Assembly: GCA_029204225.1 (NCBI GenBank) | Contig: CM055113.1 | Coordinates: 23,730,357-23,794,356 of the forward strand | Length of the DNA stretch: 64,000 nt | Direction: 5' to 3' | DNA from: Diphasiastrum complanatum | Lineage: Eukaryota > Streptophyta > Lycopodiopsida > Lycopodiales > Lycopodiaceae | Shown here: positions 11,557 to 23,227 of the stretch, in pieces | Layout of the letters: each line of letters starts with the position of its first letter | Position numbering within the stretch: the first letter of the stretch is position 1 | Program-made: the position numbers and the translations under genes | The notes under the pieces: model-generated | What the model was told of the DNA's origin: nothing | Database searches by the model: none | Seen by the model: only the letters and a program-made list of their open reading frames with translations

Positions 11557-14500
11557 TTAAGCTGAGCCGTTTACTCATCTATTGAATTAATCAACTGAAA
11601 GACTACTCTCTCTTTACTAATATAATCCATATCTCTTTCTTGTTGCTTGTGGTTAATCTAGGTGTGGTTAGAGTAGGAAGAGGATAAATTGCAAGCTATC
11701 TTCGCAAGGGAAGCACTGTTCCCTTGGGAACGAATCGATGCGTGACAGGTGAACTAGGCCGCTACAATTTTTTGGCATCGTTGCCGGGTAATAGATTAGC
11801 ATTTTCTTGCTTTGTTAGCTTGCATGCATTCATCTTGTGTATGTTATTTTGGTTTTGTGGAATGGATGTATGGAGGGTAGTATAGTATGGATTAGAGGTT
11901 AGTTTTGTTGTTTTTTCCGTGATTTTTTGCTTGTATGATTTGTGGAGAGAGACTGAGAGGTGGAACACATTAGATCCCAGCACCCTATCCCTTCCATAGA
12001 TCCTAAAAATCAAAAAAATCAAAAAAATCAAAAAAACCATGTAGTTTTGACAAACTGTCCAAAAAAAGAGAGCCAAAAACCACCTATTAGACCTGATATC
12101 TCTCTGCTCTGATCAAACCAACCTTCACCCCCCTAGCAATACGTTCTGTCATGTTTTGGTTCTAGGATGACCACAAAGCCCTGGCAATGTTGCTATATAC
12201 TTAACTCCGAAAGAGTAAACTGCAACAATCATGTATTGATGAGGCCTTGATCATCTTACAATTTTATTGATTCTCATCTTGTGCAGAAACTCAACATGGA
12301 AACTAGAGCCGATAAACATAGGTATAAGGTTTAGCTAGCTTCAAGAGCTGAGTTGGAGATCCGAAAAGTCAAAGTATCGAAGCTCCCATAGTGATTTGAG
12401 ATTATATTGACATATCAAATCTCAATATTTGGCACATGTACAAGTGAATGGGAGGTGCAATATTAATTTTAGACAATTACTTGCAAGATTCGGAGGTGAT
12501 TATACAATCCTGGTCAGTAAGATTTTTGTACACCACCATTGAATCTAAATTTCGGTAATTTGGTTGTACTCGATACAATTGAATAGGGTGAACAATATAT
12601 AGTTTGATGAGTTGGCAATTAAACAAATCCTTGAGCAACAACAATTGTTAATCAAAAGAACAACTTGCTATAGTCATGACAACTACTTGAAAATTATAAT
12701 GACTAAACTAGGAGCAAACTTTCTCATAGGTAGCAGTCGCACTACTTTGGTAGGTGTCTCTTTGCAACTGTGGGAATTTGGAGACATGGAGCTGTAAAAA
12801 AAATTCCATATTTTTGGATCAGCGTTAAGGAGTTCTGAAACGCTGCATTCCGGAACGTGGGGTTCCTGAATGTCGTTCCAATGCAATGCATGGTGTTTGA
12901 CTGTAATATACATGCAAAGGGATATTAAAAATAATGGCCTTTAAGTTTAGTAATGGATTAGGGTTCTATAAGGAACAATCCTAGACTCCTAAAAATTATA
13001 TATACCTACAGAAACTTGCCCTACTCCACTTCCAAATTTTGGTTTGCAATTACCAAGATCCTCTCCTCTTTTGAATTCATTCACCACAGCTCGGGGGTGA
13101 AGCTGTTGAGGGTTGATCTTCAGTTTCTCATTGGTTGCCTAGTTTTGGCTCCACAGTCAACCTTTTGGAGTTTTGTAACAAGATCTTAAGGATCTACAAG
13201 AGTCAATCTTTACAAGTGATGTATCCCCAAAGCTAATCAAGCTACAAGCTTGACAATAAGACTTTAAAACAAAAACAAAAAAACTTCGTATAATGGCATG
13301 CCTTTTGCTTTGGAAATGTTTTGAGTGAACTTTTCAATAATATGTTGTCTTCCAGAATTATACCAGTTTGATATGTATACATAATCACAGTTGTTGGGAC
13401 GATCATCCAATTGCATCAACAAAATCCAAAAAAGCTCTAGATATAACTTGACAAGTCACCACATGAAGCAAATTCTATAAGAAAAAAATTCAAAAAATCT
13501 TCAAAGCTCATAAAAATACATTTGCCAAAGACTTCATTAATATACTAATGGTATGCAAGCTTTTGCATAGATATTATCAAGTACACGTACCTAACAAACC
13601 ATCTTTTAATTTTCAACTTCTAGTGTATCTTATTTAACATACATGGACATGTCAACTTTACTCACAATCCAAAAGAGACTCCACTTCTCCATGCGACAAA
13701 AGGTTTCCAAATTCCAACCAGTTAACAAACGACAGCAAGAAAATGACTTGTTGTGTCTGGTTGCGCCAATGGTCATGGTATCTGCAATATGCATTTACTA
13801 GTCAAGTGCAATGTAGAAAAAATGAAAAGATAAAGCTCCTAAACTAGATCTTTATAACCAAATAGACATCCTTTTCAACTAAATATTATTCTTGTACGAA
13901 ACAAACCTGTAATATTCCCCTGGACAGCTCTTCAATACTTCTCCAAGCTTCGTGTAGAGCCGTTGGAACTCACTTATATGCCCCTTAGCTTTATGTATTG
14001 CCTCTGAAGATTATTTAAAGTCCCAACTTGTCAATACTCTAAATAAGTTCAAAATAAGTTCCATACAAAGCAAGTACAAGTCAACAACAATCTTAAATGA
14101 CAACTAGGTGGAAAATGCAAACAATCTAAATAGTTTCAAAGACATGTTTCTTGTCTCACTTCCAAAAAACACTATCTACTTTGGAATGTTTTGAGAATAG
14201 TGGTACAAATCATGCCTACGCAACAAAATCAAACAATTAAGTTCTAACTAGTATTAAGTAGCTACTAACAATTTTGAATTTACAAATCAGACTTCAATGA
14301 ATCACAAATTACAATTCAAGAGTCAAAAGTTTAAAGTTTAAAGTTTAAAGTAAAAGCAATGATGCTATCATGCTGCATAAATAACAAGAGTGTCAAGCGT
14401 GGCCTCGGCCCTCAAGGCTCAAGCCTGAGGCCCCATGAGTCTGAAGTCAACTGTCATATGTAAACAGTAATATGTATAACTACTATGCTAGAGCTAAGAG

Positions 14501-14595
14501 CCCTCAGCCTAGAGTATGCCACTAATAACTATCATCTATGATCTATGTTGAGCAGTGAGTGCCCCCCCCCCCCCCCCCAAATGCCCATCCAGGCT
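11557..14595. other. no gene recognised; C17 tract near right end
   Basis: The stretch is AT-rich and stop-dense. A further GTTCCG-type cluster lies at 12.82-12.88 kb. A run of 17 C lies at 14562-14578, just past the stop codon of the hAT pseudogene read on the other strand. Tandem TTTAAAG words occur at 14.33-14.35 kb. The 3' end of the hAT element must lie somewhere in this interval, but its terminal repeat was not identified. Confidence 0.4.
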
Positions 14596-17500
14596 CTAGC
14601 CTCTAGCTACCCGCCTCAGACACTGTCGTTGTGGAGGCACTGGCATGTTCTCAAGCTCAATGTCATCCTCCCCATCATCAGAGTCACCCTCATCCTCCTC
14701 ATCCGATCTCTCACCCTCAGTGGCGGATTCCTCATCTGAGTCAGAACTAGAGGGACTCTCAGAGGTGTCTGAGACTGCTGCATGGCTCGGGCCCTCCCCT
14801 GCGCTCCTGGTCCTGCGTGCTGCAGCTCGAGTGGTAGGCCCTGCGCAATGCACACAAGGAAATTGGAATTAGGACTTAGGCTCGAGTCTCGACATGTCAT
14901 ATTACTTTTAAGTTTTAACTTACAATTTACAATTTACAAATTAGTAATTACAATTTACAATCTAGTAATCTACTATCTAGTATATCTACAAAATTTCAAA
15001 GTACTAAAAGCTTACTAATGTAACGCAGTGAATCGGGGAATTGGGCATCGAAATCAACCTGCAGCTACTAAGGCCTCCCGATGGAGTAGAGCACAGACAT
15101 CCTCCTCCTCTTGTGATCTTGGTGGCAAGCCGGAACCTTTGCCAAATCGATCTCATCGGGATTAACCTAAGAAAATTGAAATTAAACCAAAATTTCGATT
15201 CTCAATAGTAAGTACTGGTAAACGATTTAAAAAAATAACAAATTTGAAATGTAAACGTTGAAACTTGAAGCCTGAAGGTTTTAACTTCTTAGTGTAGAGT
15301 CTAGACTTTACTATCTAGACAAATCATGATTCATGGTACATACTAGACTCTATAGAATTCAGATTAATGATGTAATCATGAATCATGATTCATTACCTGT
15401 ATGGGCTCCTTGGTCTCTCTCAGCTTCTTCACAAGCCGTAGGCAACCTCTCCAACTGCGCAGTAGAAAGTCTGTTCCTCCTCTTGAGTCTTCGTATGAAT
15501 CAGAGAGAACACACTCCAATTTCTCTCACATGCAACTGCTGTGCAATCTTGTGAGAGGACGCGGATGGCAAGTTTTTGCAACTTGGGAACATCATTCCCA
15601 TACTTCATCCACCATGAAACAGGGCGCAATTGCCCTTCCCTCAGCATGGCAGCTGCACGACCGAAATCGAGGCGCTCGGTCCTGAACATTCAACATTCAT
15701 CACCATTCAAATTTCAAAATAGTAAATACTAAATGCTTACAAGTTACTACTATTAAGTTTTAACTAGCAGCTAGCTTAAGCCTTAGACTTCAAAGTTCAT
15801 ATATATTACATATACATACTACATAGATGAATACATATTACATACCTGGGTCCTGAATACATATTAAAATTTACTAATTACATAGTACATACCTGAATAA
15901 ATTCAAGTCATCCATGAGTGCGTCCTGATCCCTGGGATCAGGATAGATAGAGGAGACGTAGGAATGCCATCCTTGCCTGGGCTCTCGATCATGGAATTGA
16001 TCCTCCGTCCTCCATAGTGGATGAAGCAAGCAAGCCACGGCATGCAGACTGGAACCACTGCCATCTGCCTAGAAATAGGCCCCTTACTTCTTCCAGCCTG
16101 CAAACAATCAGGACTCATGAGTGAAGGCTTGAGCATTCAAGTCTCAAGATTCAAGAACTATTAAGTTTTAACTAAATTCTAATCATAAATGTCAATGAAC
16201 ATTGAAGATTCAAGAATCAACTTTGAAACTTTTAACGTAGTTACTAGACTCTAGTAATATATCTATCAGGAGCCATGGTGGTGCAACTCTGAAGCTGCTC
16301 TCCCAACTTATCCATAAACTCATAAATAAGGCCTAAGGTGGAACCCTCTCTATCAGTAAGGCGAAGCACACTATAGATAGGCTGCATGGATATGACAATG
16401 CAGCGTGCATCATCCCAAAATGAAGTCCCCATCACGATCGCCTCAAATCTCCTGGCCTTGGCCTCTCGTGATCGGCCCCACCTGCCCAATGGGGTGAAAC
16501 CACTGTCATCCTCAAGCTTCCATGCACTTTTATGAGCCGCTCCAAAACAATGAGCATATAGGCAAACCTATGATGAAAATCATGAAATAAGATTTGTAAT
16601 TGGTCATAGCCTATAGGCAACAAGCAAGCTATACTATATAGCAAAATCAAATTCTATGAGCACTGAAACTTGAAGCTAAAACAAAATTGCAATTTTCAAA
16701 TCAAAAAATTGGAAACAGGCTGTGAGGTTGGAAGTTGGAACTTGGTTACCTAGTGGGGGCAGGCCTCTCCCCATGTCAACACAATTGGAGGCGTTGTCCG
16801 TGACAACCTGCATTGGAATTCCGCCAAAGGTCGAATCATAACTCATGAACAATGAACATTCACCATTGAGCATTCCGGAAGCAAATGCAAATGCAAATTG
16901 CAAATGTAAATGGCAAGTGCAAATTGCAACGTTCAAAACAATAATCACGATTCACAAAATGTAAGTTGTAACTTGTAACTTACTAAGTTCTACCTTCAAA
17001 GTTGAGAGCTCAATGTCGAAAGTTTCAAAGTTGAAACTTGAAAGTGGCAAGTGGCAAGTGCATACCTGGACAACATTCTCTTTTCCGACCTCCTCAATGG
17101 CCTGTGAGATGTACTCAAACAATCTCCTGCCATCCAATGCCATGCCTGGCTGCGACGTGTCAATGGATCTCAAAAACATGGTGCCCATGCAAGAAGACAC
17201 CAATATATTCACAAGATGGCGCCTCCTTGCATCGGTCCAACCATCTAATATTATAGTGCATCCAAACCTAAAACATTCGACAGCACTTTCAAGTTTCAAC
17301 TAACTAAGTTGCAACTTGCAATTTGCAAATTTGGAGATTGAAAGTTCAAAGTTAGAAACTTGAAAGTACTAATTTCTAAGGTAGTAAGTACTAAGTGGCA
17401 AGTGCAAAGGTATTGAAGATGTAAGGTTACAGGTATACCTCGCCCATGACTTCCTAATGGGCTATAGGTCAGCATCCACGGACTGTCGCTCAGCATGTAG

Positions 17501-18318
17501 CTCTCTCATCCTCAACTGCTCCATGGTCGGGCCCTCCCACTCAACACCGATACGAGATACTGCTCGCATCATATCCCTCCATGCAGGGGTCTGTGCCACA
17601 TGAAAGGGAGGTCACACAAGCAAAAACACCGCCTAACAGCAATAGCAGCTGCATCCCTATGTGACTACTAGAAGGCTGCCACAAAAACATCCCTGCCTCT
17701 CACACGTCCTCAACCCTGTCCCCTAACAGTGCTACCAATAGCACTACTGCCGGCCCCACCAACTGGCACTACAGGAGTCTCTCCAGAAGAAGAAGGTGGA
17801 ATGGATGCTGCAGCGGAGCTAGTGTCGGCTACAGGTGCCGACTGCGATGGGGAATCTTGGCGCTCTGCTGCACCTGTAACAATAACATTGGTGTTACTAG
17901 TTACGCAACAGGCTTTAGGTAATAGATTATAGTTAGTGAGAGAGCTCAGGGAACAATCACTAATTACTCATTAGTAATCAAAGTTTAAAATTATAGAATA
18001 AACTTTTAAGTTTTAGCTTTAGATCAAATTTCAAATTTTCAATCAATGTCATTGATCAAACAAGATTCAAGAATCACTTGTGCCTGAAGTAGTAGCAGGA
18101 GAGTCGTCCCCGATCCCGGCAATCCTCAGTGACTCTGGGACTTGAGTGCAAACGACGATCTCATATCCTCGAAGACGTAAAAGATGCGCCCTAATTCAAA
18201 ATGGGCCACCTCCATAAGTGTTCCCGCAATACTTGCAAGTCCACTTCTTTGTGCCTGATGTGCCATAACCTGAATTAAGGGTGACGTGATCCCATAAGGG
18301 ATCCTGCTGTCTGGGCAT
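14596..18318 (-). mobile_element. intron-containing hAT transposase pseudogene, copy B (BED, DUF659, hATC)
   Basis: A nine-exon model fits on the minus strand: 18318-18078, 17873-17439, 17267-17066, 16807-16750, 16567-~16248, 16097-15893, 15681-15397, 15166-15016 and 14840-14596. The junctions between exons 1-2, 2-3, 3-4 and 6-7 keep phase. Exon 1 starts MPRQQDPLWDHVTL and holds a BED zinc finger (KKWTCKYCGNTYGGG), with an in-frame TGA after GGPF. Exon 2 is a Ser/Ala/Pro linker leading to TPAWRDMMRAVSRIG. Exon 3 has TIILDGWTDARRRHLVNIL, the first catalytic Asp region. Exon 4 has VVTDNASNCVDMG. The exon that should follow, with the conserved W-C-x2-H-x-I-D-L segment, is absent. Exon 5 carries a frameshift near 16.48 kb. 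Exon 7 is the hATC dimerisation domain (LAIRVLSQDCTAVACERNW). Exon 9 encodes an acidic tail rich in Asp, Glu and Ser. Several stops make it non-functional. Confidence 0.85.
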
Positions 18319-18419
18319 TGCTAATAGTTATCTAGTGTCAACAAAACAATAACTGTATTAAATTCAGACTTCAAATTAAAAACTAATCCTAAATTCTAAT
18401 TTCCAAAACGGTAAACCTA

Positions 18420-18662
18420 TGCTCTAAGTTCTAACCTCAATCTATCCCTATCCTCTCTCTCTCTAGACTCTCTCTCTCTCAATCTCACACACATACATGT
18501 CACGACAGTCTCAAGACTCACACACAAACACAGTTTAACACACCACCACACACACAAACACACAAACACAGCACCACCCTCAAAGTTGAAAGTTCACACA
18601 CATGTCACACACACACTCCCTCTACTTCACAATGCACACAAACACACAAACACTCCCTCTCT

Positions 18663-18735
<73 letters not shown>
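18420..18735. repeat. CT microsatellite with AC-rich flank
   Basis: Short CT runs at 18.45-18.48 kb and CACACA-rich DNA at 18.49-18.66 kb lead into an almost pure (CT)n tract at 18667-18735, about 34 units. It lies just upstream of the hAT copy B start codon. The long Ser-Leu or Arg-Glu frames across it are artefacts of the repeat. Confidence 0.95.
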
Positions 18736-18737
<2 letters not shown>

Positions 18738-18809
18738 GGGTTTTTCTAACGTGCCAAAAAGTGAAAACACACACCTCTCGGGCCCCCGCTGTATCGCAAA
18801 AAAATTTGC

Positions 18810-18930
18810 GATTATTCAACAGTCGTTTCGAACAACGAAACGTCGTTTCGAAACGGGGTCGTTTCATACGTTCCGTTTCGAACCCGTTTCAGTGTTCGAA
18901 ACGCGTTTCGATGAAACACTGGTCCAAATG
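18810..18930. repeat. cluster of GTTTCGAAAC palindromic words
   Basis: Within 120 bp the words GTTTCGAA, TTCGAAAC, CGTTTCGAAAC and GTTTCATACGTTCC recur at least six times in both orientations. The motif is a near-palindrome around TTCGAA. The position, 0.5-0.6 kb upstream of the hAT copy B start, fits a subterminal transposase-binding array. That role is inferred from family knowledge only. Confidence 0.6.
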
Positions 18931-18935
18931 GGGCC

Positions 18936-20676
18936 TGGCCCCTAGGGGGATCGGGGGGCAACACCCCCCGAAGCAAAAAGTGAGGTACAATTGCTCTACA
19001 GTTCTCTGTCTTTGTCCCACTGGAACCATCTGTGATCGTAACGAACAGGCTAGAGGTTAGTTTTGAATTTTTATCCTTGACAGAACCCAACATGGATTAA
19101 TGCACCTGAACTGGACCATCCTACACCCGCAACAGTCGGCAAACTACACAGTAATAATGCTCTTAATCAGAGCTTTCATCTCATACCCATATTGCCCAAA
19201 AAGAATTTCAAAAAAAAAAAAGCAATTCTAAACAATTCTGGTTCATTTCCGAATCGCGATTCAGAATCGTAGTGTATCTATGACATTAACATACCTTAGA
19301 CCCCAATTGGACAAAGAAAATACATAATAAGTATCTTCAATATTTCTATGCTTGGAACCACAGATACAGCCCACGATCCAAAATGGGATCTGGGATTTCC
19401 CATTAGGGTCTTGGAAGGCAAAAAAAAAATTTGGGTCCAATGGGTATCAAATTAAAGGTGTTTTCAAGAGCAATTCAGTTACCTGCTTTGTCAAGAGTCT
19501 CAAGAGGAGCACAGTCCAGTTTTGGGTAATTACGTGACGGTGATTCTTTATTGAATATCTCTATTTCTGTATTATGTCAAACATAATCACATAGAACCAT
19601 ATTATAGCAAACCGCCAACAATTATGAAGCATAAGATCCCCTGTCAAAGCTTGTGACAAAAACGTGAATCAACTCAGCCTGCTCAACAATATATGAGTAC
19701 ATTATACTGTGCCAACCTAAAAGTAAGCTTCTAACGTTGATTTAAGTTGTAGAGTAGTTTATTACAACAGTTGGACTAGTTGTTGATAGTTCGAGATAGC
19801 TACGTCAATAGGTGCATCTTCCCTTACTACCTTAAGACAAAAGAGGTTCTTTAAGAAGAACGGAATCCAAAAAATCCCTTTACGTAATAAGTACGCAAGG
19901 TTTTAATGAAAAAAAAATTCATCGAACATACGTTAAGTTAACAACGCATGGTCAAAAAATGCCACAAGGAATTGAAAGCATTACAACATGCAATTTACGT
20001 AACTGAAATTTTGACTACAAATTAACAAAAATTGATCACTTGCAAGCTTTTATCAATTTGCTTTGCATTATGACACATAAACAGCAAGAAAAGGACAACA
20101 GCCATTATATACTATGTTTAAAACATTTCATCTTGAACTTTCACAGAAAACCAAACCAATGAGCCGATATCAAATAAAACTTGCGTTTAACTCTCTTACA
20201 AGTTCCCGCCACAGTTCTTCTTGCGAGTATTATATTAATATAGATCAGAGGCTGTGATTTCTTGTCTAAAACTCCGCAAGTTTGATTCTCGTATTTATAA
20301 CTTCGTATCAAATCAAAAGAAGAGATAAGCAGAGATTGATATTTCCAACAAGAGGAGAATTATATAGTAATGCATACAGCACCTTTTAGAATATCGACAA
20401 GAGTGTATACTAGGAAAAAACTAGAAAACCGAACAGGCTTTAGTCTGCCTGAACTTCAAATTCCAAAGAGAATGCTACATCGAGTGATATTAAGCATATA
20501 AATCGAAGCTTGAAACAAGAGTGCAAATATCAGGTTAGCAAGTGCACGTATCTATAACAACAGGAGAAAGGATAGATTTACATGATTGCCTTGAAAGGTA
20601 AAGACAAGTGCAGGTGTAACATGAGTGTTTGTTGAGCATAGCAAACATTGGAAAGCTACTTGGATGGAACAAGTAC
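18936..20676. other. no exon recognised; presumed translin intron 1 on the minus strand
   Basis: The stretch lies downstream of the translin first exon on its coding strand. I looked for later translin exons, for instance one with the family's Tyr- and Arg-rich second helix, and found none, so intron 1 must be long or the gene is cut off here. A small GAATCGCGATTC word cluster lies at 19.24-19.27 kb. Confidence 0.35.
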
Positions 20677-20824
20677 CGATGGAGGAATGGTGATACAGTG
20701 GGAGGAGGGCGGCATGCATGAGGCGGATGGCAGAGTCCAGATCCGACACGATGGATCGAAGCTGTTCTCGTACAACAACACTCTCGTCTAGCTGCTGACG
20801 GAAGGATTCAAACTGCTGCTCCAT
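20677..20824 (-). CDS. translin, first coding exon
   Basis: The exon starts at ATG 20824-20822 in a strong context (GCGCCATGG) and encodes about 49 residues: MEQQFESFRQQLDESVVVRE, then QLRSIVSDLDSAIRLMHAAL. This matches the N-terminal helix of plant translin, the octameric single-stranded nucleic-acid-binding protein that pairs with TRAX in the C3PO ribonuclease, by the FESFR, LDES, D/E-S-A-x-RLM pattern. A GTACTT donor follows at 20676, in the phase after one base of a codon. Translin and TRAX are paralogues; the FESFR-LDES pattern favours translin. Later exons were not found to the left, so I cannot say whether the gene is complete. The leader upstream carries telo-box repeats, and a Copia element sits about 0.7 kb upstream of the ATG. 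Confidence 0.65.
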
Positions 20825-20872
20825 GGCGCCTTCTCTCTCTCTCTCGGCTCACTATCTCTCTTTATCCTCCCC

Positions 20873-20937
20873 AAAACCCTAATTTTAGCCCAAAACCCTT
20901 ATTTCAACCCAAAACCCTAAGTTCATGAAAACCCTAG
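20873..20937. promoter_or_regulatory. telo-box cluster in the translin leader
   Basis: Four copies of a plant telomere-like word, AAAACCCTAA or a one-base variant, lie at 20873-20882, 20892-20901, 20911-20920 and 20928-20937, spaced 17-19 bp. They are 49-113 bp upstream of the translin ATG, next to a CT-rich leader at 20831-20861. Telo-boxes are known in the 5' regions of plant housekeeping and translation-related genes. The near-regular spacing is directly visible; a regulatory role is inferred. Confidence 0.6.
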
Positions 20938-21506
20938 TTTTTGAGGCTTTCCATTTTGAAGGTCACACTAACTTTATACATTGACATATTTATATATATA
21001 TATATATATATAAAGATATTTAAGAGAGATGATGTAAGTGTTGCCGTCAAAAAATTAACCCTGTGCCGCTGAAAATGTCACACACTGCCCGTGAAAAATG
21101 TCACGTTTTTTGATCTTATTCTGCAACTTCAGAGATGAAGAGAATAGTCACTCAAAAGAACAAAGCACTACGAAGAAGTTATTCTGGGAGTGATAAAAAG
21201 TCAGAGCTAACGAAGGGCAACCAGACTGTACCTGCAAGTACAATACAGCAAAACAGAGTGATTGCAGTGGAGAAAGTGTTCGGAGTGCGCCATAAGTGAT
21301 TTCACCATTCCACTGGGCACGTAGTTGGGAGTTGACGACTGAGTGCATTTCGGAAGGCGCCGCCGATTTGGCTTTCAAACTGGTGGAAAAGCGGCGAGTG
21401 GCCTGGTAAGGGAAAAAGTGCAGGTCATTATTTTCAACTTCTGACATCACTGTTGGCCTTGGCATACTGTTTTTGGCCTACGGCAGAAGTTTCAAGCAGT
21501 TTTGCG
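20938..21506. other. translin upstream region and Copia 5' leader
   Basis: A short (TA)n tract lies at about 20992-21012. From about 21.05 kb the sequence should belong to the Copia untranslated leader or long terminal repeat. No tRNA primer-binding site and no match to the region after the element's stop were seen, so the 5' boundary of the element is unknown. Confidence 0.4.
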
Positions 21507-22350
21507 ATGGCAAACATGGGAGAGTCCATTTTGAGTGAAAGTAGCAAATTGGACGGGATTTCCAACTATGCAGTGTGGAAATTCAAAATGAAAAACATAC
21601 TAATGGAGAAAGATGTGTGGGAAGTCATCATAGGTGATGAGAGAAGGCCACCAAATGAAGCGGATATCAAAGTGTTCGACAAAAAGATGAGGAAAGCTTT
21701 GACCTTCATTAACTTGTCAGTGAATGATCACATCATTACCCACATTTGTGATGTTGTTACACCCAGACAGGCATGGGATGTGCTAAAGGAGTAGTTTGAG
21801 ACGTCAAATCCATATAGAATCATGTTTCTGAAGTCAAAGCTGAATAGTGCCCACATGGAACAAGGAGAGCACATTCAAATGTACATGACCAGAATCAAGA
21901 CAATGAGGGATGAACTGCATTCTATTGGTGAGCGCATACGTGATGTGGAGCTGGTGCACATTGCATTGTGCGGCATTGCAGAACCCTATCAGATGTTTGT
22001 GAGTGGAATAGCATCAAGAGAAAGATTACCAACCTTTGACGAGCTCACAGGAATCTTGATGCAGGAAGAGCAACGGCGAGAAATGGTGAAAGCTAGACGT
22101 CAAAATACTGATGATCAAGCACTTGCGACACGCCAAAAACAAGGCAAGGGCAAGAGCAAGAAGAAGTCTAAGCAGCGATTTGCCAAGTCTCAGGAGGATG
22201 AGGGATCTTCCAGTAAGACCAAGAAGAAAGACAAGTGCTTCCATTGTGTTAAAAAGGGCCATTGGAAGAGTGAATGTTGCAAATTCCTGGCGGAACAAGG
22301 CAAGGGGAAACCAAAACAAGCAGGTAAGGACTTGTATCGTCCATTCCATC
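21507..22350 (+). pseudogene. Copia gag with zinc knuckle
   Basis: I chose the start at MANMGES rather than 18 codons upstream, because SKLDGISNYAVWKFKMKNIL that follows is the usual Copia gag opening (substrate: the element's own RNA). The UBN2-type gag core continues past a TAG at 21792 to EELTGILMQEEQRR-like residues near 22.08 kb, a Lys/Arg-rich stretch, and a CCHC knuckle CFHCVKKGHWKSEC near 22.24-22.28 kb. Gly before KKGHW is replaced by Val. After about 22 further residues the frame runs out of phase at the junction with GAG-pre-integrase, so the aspartic protease module is missing. Confidence 0.9.
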
Positions 22351-23221
22351 GCAAACTGAGTTGTGGCATAAGAGGCTTGGTCACTGGAACTTGGGAAGCC
22401 TCAGTTTGATAAGAAGATTGGAGATGGTAACAGGATTGCCTACCATAGAAGATCACTTGAAATTGATGTGCGAATCTTGTGTATATGGGAAGCAGCATTG
22501 AGAGAAGTTCAATAAAGGTGGTGTTGCAAGAGCAAAGAACATCCTGGATTTAATCCACACAAATTTATGCAGGCCTGTGAGGACCATGTCCTTAGGTAAA
22601 GCCTTCTATTTCATGACCTTTATTGATGATATGTCACGTAAGACGTGGATCTACTTCTTGAAGAAAAAATCAGATGCATTTGACAGCTTCAAGAGCTTCA
22701 AAGCATTGGTCAAAAATCAGACAGATAGGAAGATCAAAGTCCTAAGATCAGATAGTGGAGGTGAGTACAAGTCTAATGACTTCAATGATCTTTGTGATCA
22801 ATGTGGGATTAAAAGACAATTTACGCAAGCTCATACTGTTGCTCTCAATGGTGGAGTTGAGCGCAAGAATCGTACGATTGTGGAAAGTGCCAGATCTATG
22901 CTAGTTGAGATGAAACTACCAAAAGATTTTTGGTCAGAAGCATGCAGTACGGCAGTCTATCTTCAAAATAGAAGTCCTACCATTGCCATACCAAAGATAA
23001 CACCTGAGGAAGCATTCACGAAGAAGAAGCCAAAGGTGAACCACTTGCGAATCTTTGGATGTAAGGCCTTTGTACACATTCCTAAGGAAGAGAGACGTAA
23101 ACCTGATGTAAAAGCTATCAAGTATATATACCTAGGATATGATGATCGTGTGAAAGGCTATAGATGTTTTGATTCAGTGGAAAACAAAATCCATGTAAAT
23201 CGTGATGTTATCTTTGATTAA
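22351..23221 (+). pseudogene. Copia GAG-pre-integrase and integrase
   Basis: ELWHKRLGHWNLGSLSLIRR and CESCVYGKQH form the HHCC zinc-binding module, followed by a TGA in place of the expected Arg codon. The integrase core begins LDLIHTNLCRP, where the first catalytic Asp is Asn and the following Gly is Arg. The second Asp is present in RSDSGGEY and the Glu in GGVERKNRTIVE. The C-terminal part ends KYIYLGYDDRVKGYRCF then DVIFD and a TAA. With one catalytic acid lost the enzyme would be inactive even without the stops. Confidence 0.92.
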
Positions 23222-23227
23222 TCCAAG

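Noticed and set aside
14596-14853. Acidic 85-codon frame as a separate small gene
   Set aside because: It fits as the last exon of hAT copy B, after an acceptor and with the expected acidic tail.
18586-19060. Frames of 119 and 152 codons across the CT tract
   Set aside because: The bulk is Ser-Leu repeats from the microsatellite, with no coding support outside it.
22026-22498. Minus-strand frames of about 100 codons in the Copia gag region
   Set aside because: They mirror the gag and zinc-knuckle coding sequence and have no motif of their own.
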